Shown one piece after another: positions 62,484 to 64,000 of a stretch of 64,000 nucleotides of DNA (within the stretch, counting starts at the first letter, position 1; every line of letters begins with the position of its first letter). The stretch comes from Gordonia rubripertincta (lineage in GTDB: Bacteria > Actinomycetota > Actinomycetes > Mycobacteriales > Mycobacteriaceae): contig NZ_CP136136.1 of assembly GCF_038024875.1 (NCBI RefSeq), positions 3,224,001 through 3,288,000 on the forward strand, in the 5' to 3' direction. The translations under genes and the position numbers were made by a program. Under the pieces are notes generated by a model, which saw nothing but the letters and a program-made list of their open reading frames with translations, made no database searches and was not told the origin of the DNA.

Positions 62484-62496
62484 TAAGGTGGCATGC
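62484..62496 (+). promoter_or_regulatory. -10 box of murA, possibly leaderless
   Basis: TAAGGT (62484-62489) ends 7 nt before GTG 62497. The same bases (GGATAAGG) could instead be a weak ribosome site, so this is tentative. Confidence 0.35.
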
Positions 62497-63753
62497 GTGA
62501 GCGATCGGTTTCTGGTGACGGGCGGGGCACGTCTGTCCGGTGAGGTGTCGGTGGGTGGCGCCAAGAACAGCGTGCTGAAGCTGATGGCGGCGGCGTTGCT
62601 GGCCGAGGGGACGACGGTGCTGACCAACGCACCCGAGATCGCCGACGTGCCGTTGATGGCCGACGTCCTGCGCGGTCTGGGTGCCGTCGTGGAGACGGAG
62701 GCCGACACCGTCTCGATCACGGCCCCGGCCGAACCGAAGTTCCATGCCGATTTCGCGGCCGTCCGCCAGTTCCGCGCCTCGGTGTGCGTCCTCGGGCCGT
62801 TGATGGCCCGCTGCCATCGTGCCGTCGTGGCGCTTCCGGGCGGTGACGCGATCGGGTCGCGGCCCCTGGACATGCATCAGGCGGGTCTGCGCGCGTTGGG
62901 CGCAACCAGCTCGATCGAGCACGGTTGCGTGGTGGCCGAGGCCGACGCGCTCGTCGGCGCGCCGATCGCGCTCGAGTTCCCGTCGGTGGGTGCCACGGAG
63001 AACATCCTGATGGCTGCGGTCCTCGCGGAGGGCCAGACGACCATCGACAACGCCGCCCGCGAGCCGGAGATCGTCGACCTCTGTGTGATGTTGCAGCAGA
63101 TGGGTGCGCAGATCGAGGGCGCCGGCACGTCGACGCTGACCGTGAACGGCGTCGACCGTCTGCATCCCACGACCCACCGTGTGGTGGGGGACCGCATCGT
63201 CGGCGCCACCTGGGGCATAGCCGCCGCGATGACGCGCGGTGACGTGACCGTCCGGGGCGTGCTGCCCGAGCACCTGCAGCTCGTGCTCAACAAGCTCGTC
63301 GACACCGGCGCCCGGGTCGACACGTTCGACGACGGGTTCCGGGTGCGTCATGACAGCCGGCCGGTCGCGGTCAACGTCTCGACGCTGCCGTTCCCCGGTT
63401 TCCCCACCGACCTGCAGCCGATGGCGATCGGCCTGGCCGCCATCTCCGATGGCATGTCCGTCATCACCGAGAACGTCTTCGAGGCGAGATTCCGCTTCGT
63501 CGAGGAGATGGTCCGCCTCGGCGCGGATGCACGCACCGACGGCCACCATGCGGTCATCCGCGGTATCGAGAAGCTCTCCAGCGCACCTGTCTGGTGCTCG
63601 GACATCCGCGCCGGCGCCGGCTTGGTGCTCGCGGGCCTCGTCGCCGACGGCGTCACCGAGGTGCACGACGTCGAACACATCGACCGCGGCTACCCGCACT
63701 TCGTGGAGATCCTCCGCAGCCTCGGCGGCGAGATCGAGCGCGTCTCCGACTGA
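62497..63753 (+). CDS. murA: UDP-N-acetylglucosamine 1-carboxyvinyltransferase MurA
   Basis: 418 residues, EPSP-synthase fold, first committed step of peptidoglycan synthesis. GGAKNSVLKLMAAALL carries the Lys22-Asn23 pair, and LPGGDAIGSRPLDMH is the catalytic loop. Residue 117 there is Asp, where most bacteria have the Cys that fosfomycin alkylates; mycobacterial MurA also has Asp. DHR-like and substrate residues (RFVEEMVRLGAD, DIRAGAGLVLAGL) are intact. Start GTG 62497 leaves the usual VSDRFLVTGG. Confidence 0.96.
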   Translation: MSDRFLVTGGARLSGEVSVGGAKNSVLKLMAAALLAEGTTVLTNAPEIADVPLMADVLRGLGAVVETEADTVSITAPAEPKFHADFAAVRQFRASVCVLGPLMARCHRAVVALPGGDAIGSRPLDMHQAGLRALGATSSIEHGCVVAEADALVGAPIALEFPSVGATENILMAAVLAEGQTTIDNAAREPEIVDLCVMLQQMGAQIEGAGTSTLTVNGVDRLHPTTHRVVGDRIVGATWGIAAAMTRGDVTVRGVLPEHLQLVLNKLVDTGARVDTFDDGFRVRHDSRPVAVNVSTLPFPGFPTDLQPMAIGLAAISDGMSVITENVFEARFRFVEEMVRLGADARTDGHHAVIRGIEKLSSAPVWCSDIRAGAGLVLAGLVADGVTEVHDVEHIDRGYPHFVEILRSLGGEIERVSD

Positions 63754-63766
63754 CTCGCGCGTGCCA

Positions 63767-63786
63767 ACCTGTCCGATCGGACAGGT
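63767..63786. promoter_or_regulatory. Perfect 20-bp palindrome before the alcohol dehydrogenase gene
   Basis: ACCTGTCCGATCGGACAGGT, with no spacer, 14 bp after the murA stop and 120 bp before ATG 63906. A likely regulator site; the absence of a loop argues against a terminator. Confidence 0.6.
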
Positions 63787-63868
63787 GGTACCCCCGTCCC
63801 GTTGGACCCACCCTGCCCACCAAGGGTCAGGACCCCTTGTGGCCGTTGTGATCTGAGCGACATTCTCG

Positions 63869-63892
63869 TTGTGACAGACCCAACCGTCACAA
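63869..63892. promoter_or_regulatory. Inverted repeat over the start region of the alcohol dehydrogenase gene
   Basis: TTGTGAC (63869-63875) and GTCACAA (63886-63892), 10-bp spacer, ending in the AAGGAG ribosome site at 63891-63896. As DNA it may be an operator; as RNA it could pair and hide the ribosome site. Confidence 0.5.
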
Positions 63893-63905
63893 GGAGTTCA
63901 CCCCC

Positions 63906-64000
63906 ATGGCCATTGAGCTGAACCAGATCTGGGACTTCCCGATCAAGGAGTTCCACCCGTTCCCGAAGGCGAAGCTGGGCGTCGGTGCGCACGACATGCT
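63906..64000 (+). CDS. NDMA-dependent alcohol dehydrogenase (ThcE/Mno type), N-terminal start
   Basis: Only 31 codons are inside the window. The N-terminus AIELNQIWDFPIKEFHPFP followed by LGVGAHD matches what I recall of the group III iron-type alcohol dehydrogenases that hold NAD(P) tightly and use nitroso-dimethylaniline in vitro (ThcE, methanol:NDMA oxidoreductase of Rhodococcus and mycobacteria). They oxidise short alcohols such as methanol, and reduce aldehydes. Strong ribosome site AAGGAG 9 nt upstream and a two-operator-like upstream region suggest inducible expression. Confidence 0.75.
   Translation, partial: MAIELNQIWDFPIKEFHPFPKAKLGVGAHDM

Noticed and set aside
63767..63786. murA terminator
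   Set aside because: The dyad has no loop and no following T-run, so a protein site is more likely than an RNA hairpin.
63754..64000. rRNA operon expected after murA
   Set aside because: In M. tuberculosis the rrn operon follows murA, but the sequence here is a protein gene start with no 16S leader.

Overview
The window is GC-rich, densely coding actinobacterial DNA. Gene content and order follow the mycolic-acid group: a trehalose transporter (lpqY-sugABC), corA, an lpqZ-like lipoprotein, an Rv1245c-like dehydrogenase, kgd, an Rv1272c/Rv1273c-like exporter, sbcDC, then tRNA-Arg, argS-lysA-thrA-thrC-thrB-rho-rpmE-prfA-prmC-tsaC-wecA, the atp operon, an Rv1312-like gene, a cobalamin adenosyltransferase and murA. 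This is the Mycobacterium tuberculosis order with different accessory genes between the anchors. A Gordonia-like or Rhodococcus-like host is my inference; an NDMA-dependent alcohol dehydrogenase start at the right edge fits it. I saw no IS element, prophage, CRISPR array or rRNA.

Layout. 1-3.6 kb: trehalose uptake operon, lpqY truncated at the left edge. 3.6-10.7 kb: small accessory genes: a ParB-like/phosphoesterase pair, a SUFU protein, a methyltransferase + CDGSH + haem-oxygenase-like iron enzyme trio, a HhH glycosylase, and a TetR/hydrolase unit whose dehydrogenase partner is a decayed pseudogene. 10.7-18.2 kb: corA, marC, lpqZ, a Baeyer-Villiger monooxygenase/SDR operon with a divergent TetR, and a condensation-fold acyltransferase-like gene. 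18.2-30.3 kb: kgd, a fused double ABC exporter with EcsC-like and GST-like genes, and a PadR/MFS pair. 30.3-34.6 kb: sbcD and sbcC, the latter broken by two apparent one-base insertions. 34.6-36.4 kb: tRNA-Arg(CCG), a large hairpin and a DUF305/DUF3105 pair. 36.5-45.5 kb: argS, the lysine/threonine operon and rho with its long leader. 45.7-52.7 kb: a CysJ-like reductase, then translation, tRNA-modification and wall genes. 53-61 kb: the F1Fo-ATP synthase operon with the fused b-delta subunit. 61-64 kb: DUF2550, cobalamin adenosyltransferase, murA and the alcohol dehydrogenase start.

Many genes are translationally coupled by 4-bp overlaps, and several unlinked genes appear leaderless, with a TANNNT -10 hexamer 6-8 nt before the start codon. 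The points most worth a second look are the methyltransferase/CDGSH/iron-enzyme trio, Asn at position 28 of ATP synthase subunit c, the altered active site of the SHMT-like protein, the low-complexity insert in Rho, the shared operator of the monooxygenase and TetR promoters, and several strong palindromes outside genes.
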